Positions 8,062 through 16,506 of a stretch of 64,000 bases of DNA are shown here, one piece after another. The stretch comes from Candidatus Binatus sp. (GTDB taxonomy: Bacteria > Desulfobacterota > Binatia > Binatales > Binataceae), in the NCBI RefSeq assembly GCF_036567905.1, contig NZ_DATCTO010000091.1, forward strand, positions 1 to 64,000, written 5' to 3'. Every line of letters starts with the position of its first letter. Position 1 is the first letter of the stretch. The position numbers and the translations under genes were made by a program. Below the pieces are notes generated by a model. It saw only the letters and a list, made by a program, of their open reading frames with translations, was not told where the DNA came from and did not search any database.

Positions 8062-9096
8062 ATGGCCGTGAGGACGATTGAATGGCGGGCGGACACCGTC
8101 CGTATGATCGATCAGCGCCTGCTTCCCGCGCGCGAGGTAATTCGAACCTATCGCGACTACCGTGGCGTCGCACGAGCTATCCGCACGATGGTGATTCGCG
8201 GCGCACCCGCAATTGGCGTCGCGGCGGCGATGGGTGTCGCGCTCGGCATCAAGGGCACCGCTGGCGTGAAGGCGCGAAAACGCTTCGAGGTGGTCGCGAG
8301 AGCACTCAAGGCCACCCGGCCAACCGCGGTAAATCTGGCGTGGGCAGTGGATCGAATGGGCCGCGCGCTCGACGACAGCATTGCACTCGACGCGGCAGAA
8401 TTGTTTCGCCGCATGCGTGCGGAGGCGATCGCGATTTACCGGGAAGACCTGGCGGCGAATCGCGCGCTGGGCCGGTTCGGCGCCGAACTGATCGGAAACC
8501 CGGCCACAGTGTTGACCCATTGCAACGCCGGCGCGCTGGCGACGGCAGGATACGGGACGGCGCTCGGGGTGGTGCGCGCCGCACGCGACGCGGGCAAAAA
8601 GGTCCAGGTGTTCGCCGACGAGACGCGGCCATTTTTGCAGGGCTCGCGCCTGACCGCGTGGGAACTCCACAAAGATCGGATACCGGTGACGGTGATCGCT
8701 GACAGCATGGCGGCGACGGTGCTCTCGCAGAACAAGATCGATTGCGTGGTGGTGGGAACAGATCGCACGGCAGCGAACGGCGACGTCGCGAACAAAATTG
8801 GCACCTACCCGCTGGCGGTGATGGCCCGGCGCCACGGGGTGCCATTCTACGTCGCGTCGCCGCTGTCGTCGATCGACCTGGACTGCCCCGACGGGGCGGC
8901 GATCCCGATCGAAGAGCGCTCGGGCCGCGAGCTCACCGAGTTCGGCGGCAAGCAGATAGCGCCGAAGGGCGTCAGCACGTTCAACCCCGCGTTTGATGTC
9001 ACCCCGGCCGAGCTGGTGACCGCGATTATCACCGAACGCGGCGTCGCGTATCCGCCGTACACGGAGAGTCTGCGCGCGCTGAAGAGCGGACGATGA
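8062..9096 (+). CDS. mtnA: S-methyl-5-thioribose-1-phosphate isomerase
   Basis: Protein of 344 residues from ATG 8062; a TTG 36 bases upstream is a weaker option. The enzyme converts methylthioribose-1-phosphate to methylthioribulose-1-phosphate in methionine salvage and can act on 5-deoxyribose-1-phosphate in 5'-deoxyadenosine salvage. It has the eIF2B-related isomerase fold with the catalytic cysteine motif THCNAGALATAGYG and the aspartate motif GTDRTAANGDVANKIGT. The usual MtnP phosphorylase is not adjacent. A class II aldolase and a PfkB kinase lie 31 kb away and might serve the same route. It is convergent with the next gene. Confidence 0.96.
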   Translation: MAVRTIEWRADTVRMIDQRLLPAREVIRTYRDYRGVARAIRTMVIRGAPAIGVAAAMGVALGIKGTAGVKARKRFEVVARALKATRPTAVNLAWAVDRMGRALDDSIALDAAELFRRMRAEAIAIYREDLAANRALGRFGAELIGNPATVLTHCNAGALATAGYGTALGVVRAARDAGKKVQVFADETRPFLQGSRLTAWELHKDRIPVTVIADSMAATVLSQNKIDCVVVGTDRTAANGDVANKIGTYPLAVMARRHGVPFYVASPLSSIDLDCPDGAAIPIEERSGRELTEFGGKQIAPKGVSTFNPAFDVTPAELVTAIITERGVAYPPYTESLRALKSGR

Positions 9097-9126
9097 CTGA
9101 CTTATCCGGCGCGAGCGACGCGCAGA

Positions 9127-10146
9127 CTACTCATCAAAGTGATCGAGATACTCGGACAGTCCATAGCCAATTTTGCCGTCCCAGTTCCACTCGGTCATAC
9201 CTTCGGCGATGCGAGTGACTATACCGGCGCGCCGGTTGCGGAGCGGGATCATTGATAGCACTTTGCCGGTAATGACTATTGGCGCTCCACCTTCAGTGGT
9301 CTCACAATTCACCTTGATCTTGTCGTGTAGCTGCTGCTCGCCGATGAATTCGGTCTGAATATCGACCTTCACGATATTGAGAATCGGTTGGCCCTTGCGC
9401 GAAATGAATCCTCCCGGGAGTTCGCTGCCGTTGCGATTCACCGTAATTGTGGCCATCGCGCCAAGACCCTCATCGAAGTTCATCGTGAGCCATCGGTAGA
9501 ACTTGGGCGCCTGCCAGTAGCGCGGTCCCCAGCTATGATCGCGCAGGCCAAGCGCGTCGATTTTGAACTCGCGGTCCGCGCCGCCGGTCGTAAGCACCAG
9601 TTTTCCCGTTGCGTGGCCGAGCTGTTCCAGGTGGCCCTTGGCGAATTGAGTTTCGGGGTCACCGGATAATTTCGGCGACACCCATTGATCCCCAATTTTT
9701 TCGCGCACTTCACCGCCCCATCCGGGAGAAATAGCCACATACTCGATTTCGAGCGACGCTTGCGAGTATGGATTACTTTTGAACGCCTTGGCTGGATCGG
9801 CCATCTCGAGCGGATTCTTCAGTAGGCAGAGTTTGCCATTGTAGCTAACGCGATGGCGCTCGAACGGTTTGACGACTTCGAACCTTGCGCCGCCGGCGTC
9901 GTGAGCGTTGTTGTCCTTGATCTCGGGCCGCTGAAACATGAAGCCGACGGTTCCGTCCGGAAGGTACAGGCACGCGGTCATTTCGGCGTAACCTTCGTTC
10001 GCGCGATTACCCAGTCTGATGAAACCGCCGAGCCGCTGGCTACGATCGAAGAAATTATAGTATGCGCTTTCGTTGAAATTAGACTCGCCGGTGTTGGAAT
10101 GCATCAGGTCGTCTTGTTCAAGTAATACCACTTTGATTTCAGACAT
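9127..10146 (-). CDS. DUF7064-type lipocalin-like protein
   Basis: Protein of 339 residues rich in beta-strand sequence with no signal peptide or membrane segment. The central motif LRDHSWGPRYWQAP is characteristic of a family related to the lipocalin-like hydroxyneurosporene-dehydrogenase/CrtC fold (DUF7064/DUF7065); I assign this from memory. Biochemical function is unknown. It is the last gene of a tight three-gene set: the DUF6285-like gene ends 3 bases upstream of its start codon, and the kinase gene precedes that. The same trio recurs near acyl-CoA metabolism genes in other bacteria, so a role in processing a hydrophobic or CoA-linked substrate is inferred. Confidence 0.75.
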   Translation of the reverse strand: MSEIKVVLLEQDDLMHSNTGESNFNESAYYNFFDRSQRLGGFIRLGNRANEGYAEMTACLYLPDGTVGFMFQRPEIKDNNAHDAGGARFEVVKPFERHRVSYNGKLCLLKNPLEMADPAKAFKSNPYSQASLEIEYVAISPGWGGEVREKIGDQWVSPKLSGDPETQFAKGHLEQLGHATGKLVLTTGGADREFKIDALGLRDHSWGPRYWQAPKFYRWLTMNFDEGLGAMATITVNRNGSELPGGFISRKGQPILNIVKVDIQTEFIGEQQLHDKIKVNCETTEGGAPIVITGKVLSMIPLRNRRAGIVTRIAEGMTEWNWDGKIGYGLSEYLDHFDE

Positions 10147-10149
10147 TAC

Positions 10150-10584
10150 TCAGTTCCCCTTTTGCGGTTTCGCGGCGGTGCGAATAGCGATGTCGCTCTC
10201 GAGGTAGCGCGGATTAGCGATACGCAGTTTGTCCTCGACGCTCTGACGCACGACCGCAAGTACTTCCACGCGCCAGCCGCCGTCGTCCGCCTCACCCGCG
10301 CGAATCTTTGCGGTCAACTCTTCGCCCATGCTGGCAGCGGCCGCGCGCAGATCGTCGAGGCTGTGCAGATGCGGCGCGTCGTGCCCGAGCAGGCGCGCAA
10401 GCGCCTTCACCTCGCTGCGAACCAGCGGATCTTCCAGTTTTATTTCGCGCGCGACGACTCTCATCACGTTGGCAGCCACTCGCGCCTGGAACTGGCGCGC
10501 GCCTTCGATTGCCGGTACGAGTTCGCGATCGACAAAGTCGGCGGCCGCTTCGAGCAATTCAACTGAAGTCGGGCGGTCCTGCAT
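10150..10584 (-). CDS. DUF6285-type small protein
   Basis: Protein of 144 residues, mostly alpha-helical, opening with MQDRPTSVELLEAAADFV, a pattern I associate with the DUF6285 family found beside APH-like phosphotransferases. No catalytic motif is visible. It lies 64 bases downstream of the kinase gene and 3 bases upstream of the DUF7064-type gene, so the three are almost certainly co-transcribed. A likely role is a partner or stabiliser of the kinase; this is inference from context. Confidence 0.75.
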   Translation of the reverse strand: MQDRPTSVELLEAAADFVDRELVPAIEGARQFQARVAANVMRVVAREIKLEDPLVRSEVKALARLLGHDAPHLHSLDDLRAAAASMGEELTAKIRAGEADDGGWRVEVLAVVRQSVEDKLRIANPRYLESDIAIRTAAKPQKGN

Positions 10585-10648
10585 ATTAATTACTCACATC
10601 ACGTTTGACGAATTGGTGAGACGGCCATCGACGCGAATTACCATGTTG

Positions 10649-11668
10649 CTATTCGATCAGATTCAACAGTTCGAGCTCAGTCTCGGCAGTACGCCGTCCG
10701 ATACTAGCCAGCTCGACGCTTTTTACAAATCCGTCGATATGGGTACGGGCCTGGCCGATGGTGATTATGCCCCAACGCAGATTGCCGAAGACCTCCCAGA
10801 AGCGAGCCGCTTCGGGATCGACCGCGGCGCCACTGGCTTTTTCGTAGGCGTGGAAAAAATCCTCGCGGGAGCCAAGCCCTCCGACCGGCTTCTGATCATT
10901 GCCGAAGCGCCACGCCCGCACGCACATCCAGCCGACGTCCTCCATGGGATCGCCGAGATGCGCCAGCTCCCAATCGAGGATCGATCGCACGCCTTCGGGG
11001 CCGAAGACAACATTGCCGATTCTATAGTCGCCGTGCACGAGCGTCTTGCGCGCCATTTTCGGAACGCGCTTCAGGAGCCATCGGAATGCCAATTCGAAGG
11101 CGGGATGCGGTTCGAGCGCGAGAACTCGAAAGTTTTCCTGGTAGCGTCGGACCTCGGTCAGCGCCGCGTTGTCGCCCGGCTCCGCCAGGAAGTCGAGCTT
11201 GTGCTTGACCGGATCGATTCGGTGAATCTTGGCGAGAATTTCGGCGAGTTGCGCGGGCATCACTTCGCGCGCGCGGGCGTAAGTGTCGTCGCGGAGCAGG
11301 CGACGCGCCAAAGTTTCGCCATCGATCCGCTCCATGATGAAAAATGCGGAACCGAGAACGGCCGGATCTTCTGAAACCCAGAACACCTCGGGAACCGGGA
11401 TGCGTTCTTCGAAGGCGGCCCGGATCACCATGAACTCGTGACGGCGACTGGTGGAGATATTGTGGGCGCCGGGATCGCGCCGCAGCACCATCGCGCGCCG
11501 GCTCCTTTCGCCGCCGCGCTCCATCGCGCATTCGAACGACCAGATCTCGCGCGACGCGCCGCCGGGCATCTTGCGAAAATTCTCGATCGCGACGCTGTCG
11601 AAATGGCCCTCGGTGCGGATGAAGCCGGTCAGCCGCCGGACCATTTCGCCGGGTTCAATTCTCTCCAT
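10649..11668 (-). CDS. APH-fold phosphotransferase (ACAD10/11-like kinase family)
   Basis: Protein of 339 residues from ATG 11668; an in-frame GTG at 11677 adds three residues and is equally possible. The kinase signatures are clear: the catalytic loop LVHGDYRIGNVVF and the metal-binding ILDWELAHLGDPMEDVGW. The length and the GDPMEDVGW motif match the kinase domain fused to acyl-CoA dehydrogenases in ACAD10/ACAD11, which phosphorylates 4-hydroxyacyl-CoAs, rather than antibiotic kinases. It heads the trio with the DUF6285- and DUF7064-type genes. Phosphorylation of a hydroxyacyl-CoA or similar metabolite is the favoured inference; antibiotic resistance is unlikely. Confidence 0.85.
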   Translation of the reverse strand: MERIEPGEMVRRLTGFIRTEGHFDSVAIENFRKMPGGASREIWSFECAMERGGERSRRAMVLRRDPGAHNISTSRRHEFMVIRAAFEERIPVPEVFWVSEDPAVLGSAFFIMERIDGETLARRLLRDDTYARAREVMPAQLAEILAKIHRIDPVKHKLDFLAEPGDNAALTEVRRYQENFRVLALEPHPAFELAFRWLLKRVPKMARKTLVHGDYRIGNVVFGPEGVRSILDWELAHLGDPMEDVGWMCVRAWRFGNDQKPVGGLGSREDFFHAYEKASGAAVDPEAARFWEVFGNLRWGIITIGQARTHIDGFVKSVELASIGRRTAETELELLNLIE

Positions 11669-11749
11669 GGCGTGCACTCACTCCCGAACTAGAATGAGTA
11701 TCACGAAATCTTCGCGCTTCGCACACCCGGTGACGGCAGCACTTGAGGG

Positions 11750-12562
11750 TCAGGCGCGAGGCTCCGCTTTCTGCGCAATCCCATCACCGAGCAGGTTGAA
11801 GCCGAGAATCGAAAGCCCGATCGCGAGTCCAGGCGCAGTCGTAAGATGCGGGGCGACGAGCAGGAACGCGCGGCCGGCGTCAAGCATGTTGCCCCAACTG
11901 GGCGTGGGTGGCAGCGCGCCCAGGCCAAGAAATGAAAGCGCGGCTTCGGCGCCGATGATTCCGCCGATTCCGAACGTCGCCTGCACCGCCAGCGGTCCAA
12001 CGACGCCGGGGATCAGATGGCGCATCAGCAGGCGCGATTGACTGGCGCCCAGGCTCTCGGCGGCGAGAACGTAGTCGCGCTCGCGCAAGCTCAGCACTTC
12101 GCCGCGCACGATGCGCGCGTAGCCGGTCCATCCCATCGCCGTCAGCGCGATCACAAGATCGATCAGGCCCGGTCCGAGGATCGCCGCCATCGCGATCGCA
12201 AGCAGGATTCCCGGAAAGGCGAGGACGATATCCACGCCGCGCATTGCCAGGTTGTCGATTCGACCGCCCGACAGCGCGGCGATTGCGCCAATCAGGCTGC
12301 CGACCACGAGCGAGATCGCAACGACGACGGTGGAAATCGAGAGCGAAAGCCGCGCGCCAGAGAGGACCCGGGCGAGCATGTCACGGCCGAGCGCGTCGCA
12401 ACCAAACGGATGCGCGCGGCTGGGCCCGGCGAGCGTGTTCGCAAGGTCGATCGACAAAGGGTCGGCGCGAAACAGCAACGGACCCAGGATCGCGGCGACA
12501 ACGATCGCGGCGACGATAGTCACTCCAATAGCCAGTGACGGATTGCGGACGCGCGCGCTCAC
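11750..12562 (-). CDS. Oligopeptide-type ABC transporter permease (DppC-like)
   Basis: Protein of 270 residues from GTG 12562, whose start overlaps the stop of the upstream permease in a GTGA arrangement, indicating translational coupling. In-frame sequence further upstream lies inside that permease gene and is not used. It has about six membrane helices, the HPFGCDALGRDMLARVLSGAR motif region of DppC/OppC proteins, and the cytoplasmic EAA loop (AAESLGASQSRLLMRHLIPG) that contacts the ATPase. With DppB it forms the membrane channel for import of peptides or similar solutes. No ATPase gene follows. Confidence 0.93.
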   Translation of the reverse strand: MSARVRNPSLAIGVTIVAAIVVAAILGPLLFRADPLSIDLANTLAGPSRAHPFGCDALGRDMLARVLSGARLSLSISTVVVAISLVVGSLIGAIAALSGGRIDNLAMRGVDIVLAFPGILLAIAMAAILGPGLIDLVIALTAMGWTGYARIVRGEVLSLRERDYVLAAESLGASQSRLLMRHLIPGVVGPLAVQATFGIGGIIGAEAALSFLGLGALPPTPSWGNMLDAGRAFLLVAPHLTTAPGLAIGLSILGFNLLGDGIAQKAEPRA

Positions 12563-13479
12563 GAGATTCTCACTCGCGGGTCTACGACCGCATAGACGAA
12601 ATCGGTCGCCATGTTTACCAGGACGTAAGTAATCGCGAACGTGAGTACGCATCCCTCGACCACCGGATAGTCGCGCGCCCCTATCGCGCCAATGAGCAGG
12701 CGGCCGATACCCGGCCACGAAAAAATTATTTCGGTGATGAGGGTGCCGCTCAGCAGCCCGCCCATCTGAAGTCCGATGATGGTCACGACGGATGTGAGCG
12801 CGTTCTTAAGGCCGTGGCGAATGAGGGCGGCCCGCGCGCTCAACCCCTTGCTGAGCGCGGTGCGCATATAGTCGCTCTCGCGCACGCGAATCAGGCTCTG
12901 GCGCAACATCCGCGCAAGGATCGCGGCAAGCGCGGCGCCAAGCGTGACAGCGGGCAGGACCAAATGCTCGAGACCGCCGCGGCCGGTGAGCGGCAGCCAG
13001 CGCAGGTCCAGTGAAAACAAAATCATGAGCAACGGGCCGAGGTAGATGTGCGGAATCGAAATGCCGACAACGGCAAATCCCATCGCGCCCAGATCACCGG
13101 CGCCGCCGGGATTGGAACCCGCGATTATTCCCAGCGGAAATGCCAGCAGCACAGCGACCAGCATCCCCGCGGCAGCGAGCTCGATTGTGGCCGGGAAGCG
13201 TTCGGCGATAAGACGCGAGACCGGCTTGCGATATGATATCGATTCGCCCATATCGCCTACCGCGAGTCCACCGAGATATGCCGCGTACTGCTCCAGCAGC
13301 GGACGGTCGAGGCCCAGCTGATGCCGCATCCCGACAATGTCGGCAGGCGCAGCGGTCTCACCAAGCATCGCAACCACCGGATCGCCCGGCACCAGGTGGA
13401 TAATCGCGAACGTCAGCGTCGCCACGCCGAGCGCGACGGGCACGAGCGCGAGCAAGCGCCGGATCACGTAATTGATCAC
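12559..13479 (-). CDS. Oligopeptide-type ABC transporter permease (DppB-like)
   Basis: Protein of 306 residues. GTG at 13479 is chosen because it gives the family-typical beginning VINYVIRRLLALVPVALG and starts 4 bases after the stop of the binding-protein gene; a longer frame from 13518 would overlap that gene. It has six predicted membrane helices, the periplasmic HLVPGDPV motif after helix 1, and an EAA loop (RTALSKGLSARAALIRHGLK). It pairs with the DppC-like permease downstream. Substrate specificity is set by the binding protein and cannot be read here. Confidence 0.93.
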   Translation of the reverse strand: MINYVIRRLLALVPVALGVATLTFAIIHLVPGDPVVAMLGETAAPADIVGMRHQLGLDRPLLEQYAAYLGGLAVGDMGESISYRKPVSRLIAERFPATIELAAAGMLVAVLLAFPLGIIAGSNPGGAGDLGAMGFAVVGISIPHIYLGPLLMILFSLDLRWLPLTGRGGLEHLVLPAVTLGAALAAILARMLRQSLIRVRESDYMRTALSKGLSARAALIRHGLKNALTSVVTIIGLQMGGLLSGTLITEIIFSWPGIGRLLIGAIGARDYPVVEGCVLTFAITYVLVNMATDFVYAVVDPRVRIS

Positions 13480-13483
13480 TGGA

Positions 13484-15064
13484 TCACTGCGACGGCGCTG
13501 CGCCGCTGCCGGGGCCACTGAGCGTCAGCGTCGCGAGCGAACGCAGGCTGCCATTGGGATATGCATCGAAGCCAACCAGCCGTCGATTCATCACGGCCAC
13601 ATTGTCGACCCACCACAGCGAAACGTACGGCAGTTCCTCGGCGGCGAGTCGTTGCACCCGTCCGTATATTTCTTTTCTCGCCTCAGGATCGACAGTACTC
13701 ATTCCCGCTTCGACCAGGCGATCCATCGCTGGGTTCGAATAGTAACCCCGATTCTGTCCATCCGGTGGCGGCTTGTTCGAATCGAATATCATGTAGTAGC
13801 TATTCGGGTCGTTGATTCCGACCCATTGCAGCGAGGTCAGGTCGAAACTTCCGGCCTGAATGTCCGCATAATAGGTGCCGAAGTCGAGCGTTCGGATAGT
13901 CAGCTCGATACCCACTCGCTGAAGCATCGCCTGAAACACCTCGCCCAGGCGCACGCCTTCCGGAGTCGTCTTGTATTCGAATCGGAGCCCGCGCATCCCG
14001 TTGCTTCCGGCCGTATAGCCAGCCTGATCCAACAGTTGACGCGCTTTTATTGGATCGTAGGAATAGGCAGTGACATTGCCCTCGTATGCCCAATTCTCAG
14101 GTGAAAGCATGCCAGTAGCTACCCGCCCAGTACCACGCAAGATGGTGTTGACTATTGTATTGCGGTCGATCGCATGGGCAATGGCGCGACGCACCCGCAA
14201 TTCGCGCAGCCGAGGATCACGAAAGTTGAAGGACAGGTACTTGTAGGTAGTGCCGGGAGTTCTGCTGACCTCCAGAAACCGGTGCGATCCGAGCCACGGC
14301 AATACGTCGTACTCGATATTGTTTCCCGAGAAGTCGCAAACGCCCTCTGCCAGTTCGAGCGCGCGCACGGTAGGATCGGGAACGACCTTGAAGAGGATCG
14401 ATCGGGCTGCGCTTGGCGGATAGGGAGAATAGGGATTGCGCTCGAGCCGCGCGGCTTCATCGCGCGCGTAAGCAACCATCTGAAACGGGCCGCTGCCGAT
14501 GGGAGCGGCTGCGTTTCCTTTTGAGGGCAGCGAAGTACCTGCGGGTACGATACCCTCGGTCGCCAACTCAAGCGCGGGGGCGTACGGATGCGCGGTGGTC
14601 ATGACGACGGTGTAATCGTCGGGCGCATCGATTGACTTCAACTCCTCGATGCCAGCCCGTTTTGCCGACATCGACTCGGGTGCGCGAATCGAATCATAAG
14701 TGAATACTACGTCGCGCGCCGTCAGTTCGCGGCCGTCGCTAAAGCGCACCCCGTGCCTAAGATGAAAGACAATTTCCGTTGGCGAGGGACGCTCGATGCG
14801 GTCGGCGAGATGGCCGACAAATTGGCCGTTGCGATCGGTCTTCACCAGCGAATCGAAGATAAGTTCGCTGATACGCGACGAGGTCGCGTCAGTCGCAAAG
14901 CGCGGGTCGGTCGAAGTCGGCGAGGTTTCGATATCGACCTGGATCATCCCGGGCGAACGATCGGTGCGATAGTGGCCGCATCCCGCGAGCGCTATGAGCG
15001 CCGCCGCAAGCTGCGCGACCAATCGCAGCCGAGCAGTCCTTTCGCTGATCCACACGGTGAGCAT
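13484..15064 (-). CDS. Periplasmic-type solute-binding lipoprotein (SBP family 5)
   Basis: Protein of 526 residues from ATG 15064. This start gives a lipoprotein signal peptide with lipobox LAGC (Cys29), whereas in-frame sequence further upstream has no such character. The mature protein is a family 5 extracellular solute-binding protein (DppA/OppA/NikA type): IEKTD-like core segments such as IERPSPTEIVFHLRHGVRFSDG, then YKYLSFNFRDPRLRELRVRRA-type repeats near the middle. It binds peptides or other solutes and delivers them to the two permeases encoded immediately downstream. The macrodomain gene is divergent, 96 bases away. Confidence 0.93.
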   Translation of the reverse strand: MLTVWISERTARLRLVAQLAAALIALAGCGHYRTDRSPGMIQVDIETSPTSTDPRFATDATSSRISELIFDSLVKTDRNGQFVGHLADRIERPSPTEIVFHLRHGVRFSDGRELTARDVVFTYDSIRAPESMSAKRAGIEELKSIDAPDDYTVVMTTAHPYAPALELATEGIVPAGTSLPSKGNAAAPIGSGPFQMVAYARDEAARLERNPYSPYPPSAARSILFKVVPDPTVRALELAEGVCDFSGNNIEYDVLPWLGSHRFLEVSRTPGTTYKYLSFNFRDPRLRELRVRRAIAHAIDRNTIVNTILRGTGRVATGMLSPENWAYEGNVTAYSYDPIKARQLLDQAGYTAGSNGMRGLRFEYKTTPEGVRLGEVFQAMLQRVGIELTIRTLDFGTYYADIQAGSFDLTSLQWVGINDPNSYYMIFDSNKPPPDGQNRGYYSNPAMDRLVEAGMSTVDPEARKEIYGRVQRLAAEELPYVSLWWVDNVAVMNRRLVGFDAYPNGSLRSLATLTLSGPGSGAAPSQ

Positions 15065-15160
15065 GCCGTTTCGGGTTATTCCCGATTGGCGCGATAATAA
15101 CAGAATCGATGCGAGACTTTCGCATTCCACTTTCCCCTTTCCACTGGGTGCGAGGTGACG

Positions 15161-15685
15161 ATGAGTAAAGATTGGCGCGCAAAGATCGGGCTTTGTCAGG
15201 GCGATCTTACTGACGCGGATGCGGATGCGATTGTGAATGCCGCGAACAACGACCTGATGCTGGGCGGCGGCGTCGCGGGCGCGATTCGCGTCAAGGGCGG
15301 CCCGGCGATTCAGCAGGAATGCAACCGGATTGGTCCGATTGCACTCGGCGAGGCGGCGATTACGGGCGCGGGACGGCTCCGTGCGCGGCACGTAATTCAC
15401 GCAGCGAGCATGCGGCTGGGAGAATCGGCGTCGCAGACGAATCTACGCGCGGCGACGCGCAACTCGCTGATGCGCGCCAATGAGAACTCGCTTAAGTCGA
15501 TCGCATTTCCGGCGATCGGCGCCGGCATTGCTGGGTTTCCAATCGAGCGATGCGCGCAGGTGATGCTCGAGGAAGTGCGCGCGCATCTCGGCGGTCCGAC
15601 GACGCTCGAGCGCATCGATTTTGTGCTCTTCGATCGCCCCTCGCTGGAAGTCTTCGAGCGAGTGCTCGCCCAGATGAAGAACTAG
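15161..15685 (+). CDS. Macrodomain protein (ADP-ribose or O-acetyl-ADP-ribose hydrolase-like)
   Basis: Protein of 174 residues from ATG 15161, with GAGG just upstream; GTG 15155 would add two residues. It is a single macrodomain: NAANNDLMLGGGVAGAIRVKGG near residue 30 contains the asparagine and glycine-rich loop that bind ADP-ribose, and FPAIGAGIAGFPIE is the second phosphate loop. Such proteins remove ADP-ribose from macromolecules or hydrolyse O-acetyl-ADP-ribose. The first loop keeps the catalytic-type NAAN, so it may be active. No ADP-ribosyltransferase partner is adjacent; the low-GC island begins 166 bases downstream. Confidence 0.93.
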   Translation: MSKDWRAKIGLCQGDLTDADADAIVNAANNDLMLGGGVAGAIRVKGGPAIQQECNRIGPIALGEAAITGAGRLRARHVIHAASMRLGESASQTNLRAATRNSLMRANENSLKSIAFPAIGAGIAGFPIERCAQVMLEEVRAHLGGPTTLERIDFVLFDRPSLEVFERVLAQMKN

Positions 15686-15851
15686 CTACGATCGCGAAGA
15701 TGGTCCTAGCATCTACCAGCTCTCACCGTTTTTGCTAATAAAGTTTTCAGTGTCCAGAGGGCGGGCGGTTGAGAGGTTGCTAGAATGCGCAATCGCTGAT
15801 ATTCCCAATCGCGTATGATGCAAGAAAGACTGGGCATTTAGGTAGGCTGCT

Positions 15852-16499
15852 ATGCCGGTTCCAAGTACGGAAATTGAGGGCGCCAGCATTGTTCTCGTCG
15901 GGAATTTCAACCCGGCGATCTTTCAACCAAGCTGGCTCGGTACGCATGGTATAGTCAGGCCAGAAGAGGCGGAGGACGCGAAGATCAACTTGATCTCTTC
16001 GGAAGTGACTTCGTTCAGTACCGAATGGCTGGCATTGCAGTCGACGCGCGACCGATTCCATGTGAGCACGAGCGACGTTCGATATTTTGATCGGCTCGTG
16101 GAGGTCGTTCTATCTGCCTTCACTCTTTTGGAGCACACCCCAGTGCACAAGTTGGGAATAAATCGAGATATGCACTTCCCTGCCTCGATAGAATATAGAA
16201 ACAGATTCGCAGAAATTCTTGCTCCGAAAGTTCATTGGCGTAGTTTGTTCGAAGAGCCGCTCCTCGAGACGCTGATCATGCAGGGAAGGCGCGAGCACAG
16301 CCAGGCAAAGTTAGTTCGCATAACGATTCAGCCGTCCTTGCGTGTACAACCGGGAATCTACATAGGATCCAACGAGCATTTCGAGGTCGAAGGGGAACAG
16401 ACTCCGCAAAAGATACTTAGACTGCTCGCGGAGTCTTGGACCGGCGCGCAAACGTACGCAAAAAGGGTAGCCGAAGACCTCCTCGCTCAGGCAGAATAA
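15852..16499 (+). CDS. Unknown protein, first gene of a three-gene low-GC island
   Basis: Protein of 215 residues with no signal peptide or membrane segment. I do not recognise a named family with confidence; the layout (an N-terminal strand-rich part with VGNFNPAIFQPSWL, then LQSTRDRFHVSTSD, then LGINRDMHF, then ITIQPSLRVQPGIYIGSNEH) faintly recalls the sporadic TIGR04255 family. The coding sequence is clearly poorer in GC (stretches near 40%) than the surrounding chromosome, suggesting horizontal transfer. It is followed after 7 bases by a second unknown gene and then a metallo-hydrolase that overlaps it, so the three are one transcription unit. Confidence 0.75.
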   Translation: MPVPSTEIEGASIVLVGNFNPAIFQPSWLGTHGIVRPEEAEDAKINLISSEVTSFSTEWLALQSTRDRFHVSTSDVRYFDRLVEVVLSAFTLLEHTPVHKLGINRDMHFPASIEYRNRFAEILAPKVHWRSLFEEPLLETLIMQGRREHSQAKLVRITIQPSLRVQPGIYIGSNEHFEVEGEQTPQKILRLLAESWTGAQTYAKRVAEDLLAQAE

Positions 16500-16506
16500 C
16501 AAATAT

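Noticed and set aside
10649..11668. Kinase as an aminoglycoside resistance enzyme
   Set aside because: The fold is shared, but the GDPMEDVGW motif and the gene neighbours match metabolic ACAD10/11-type kinases.
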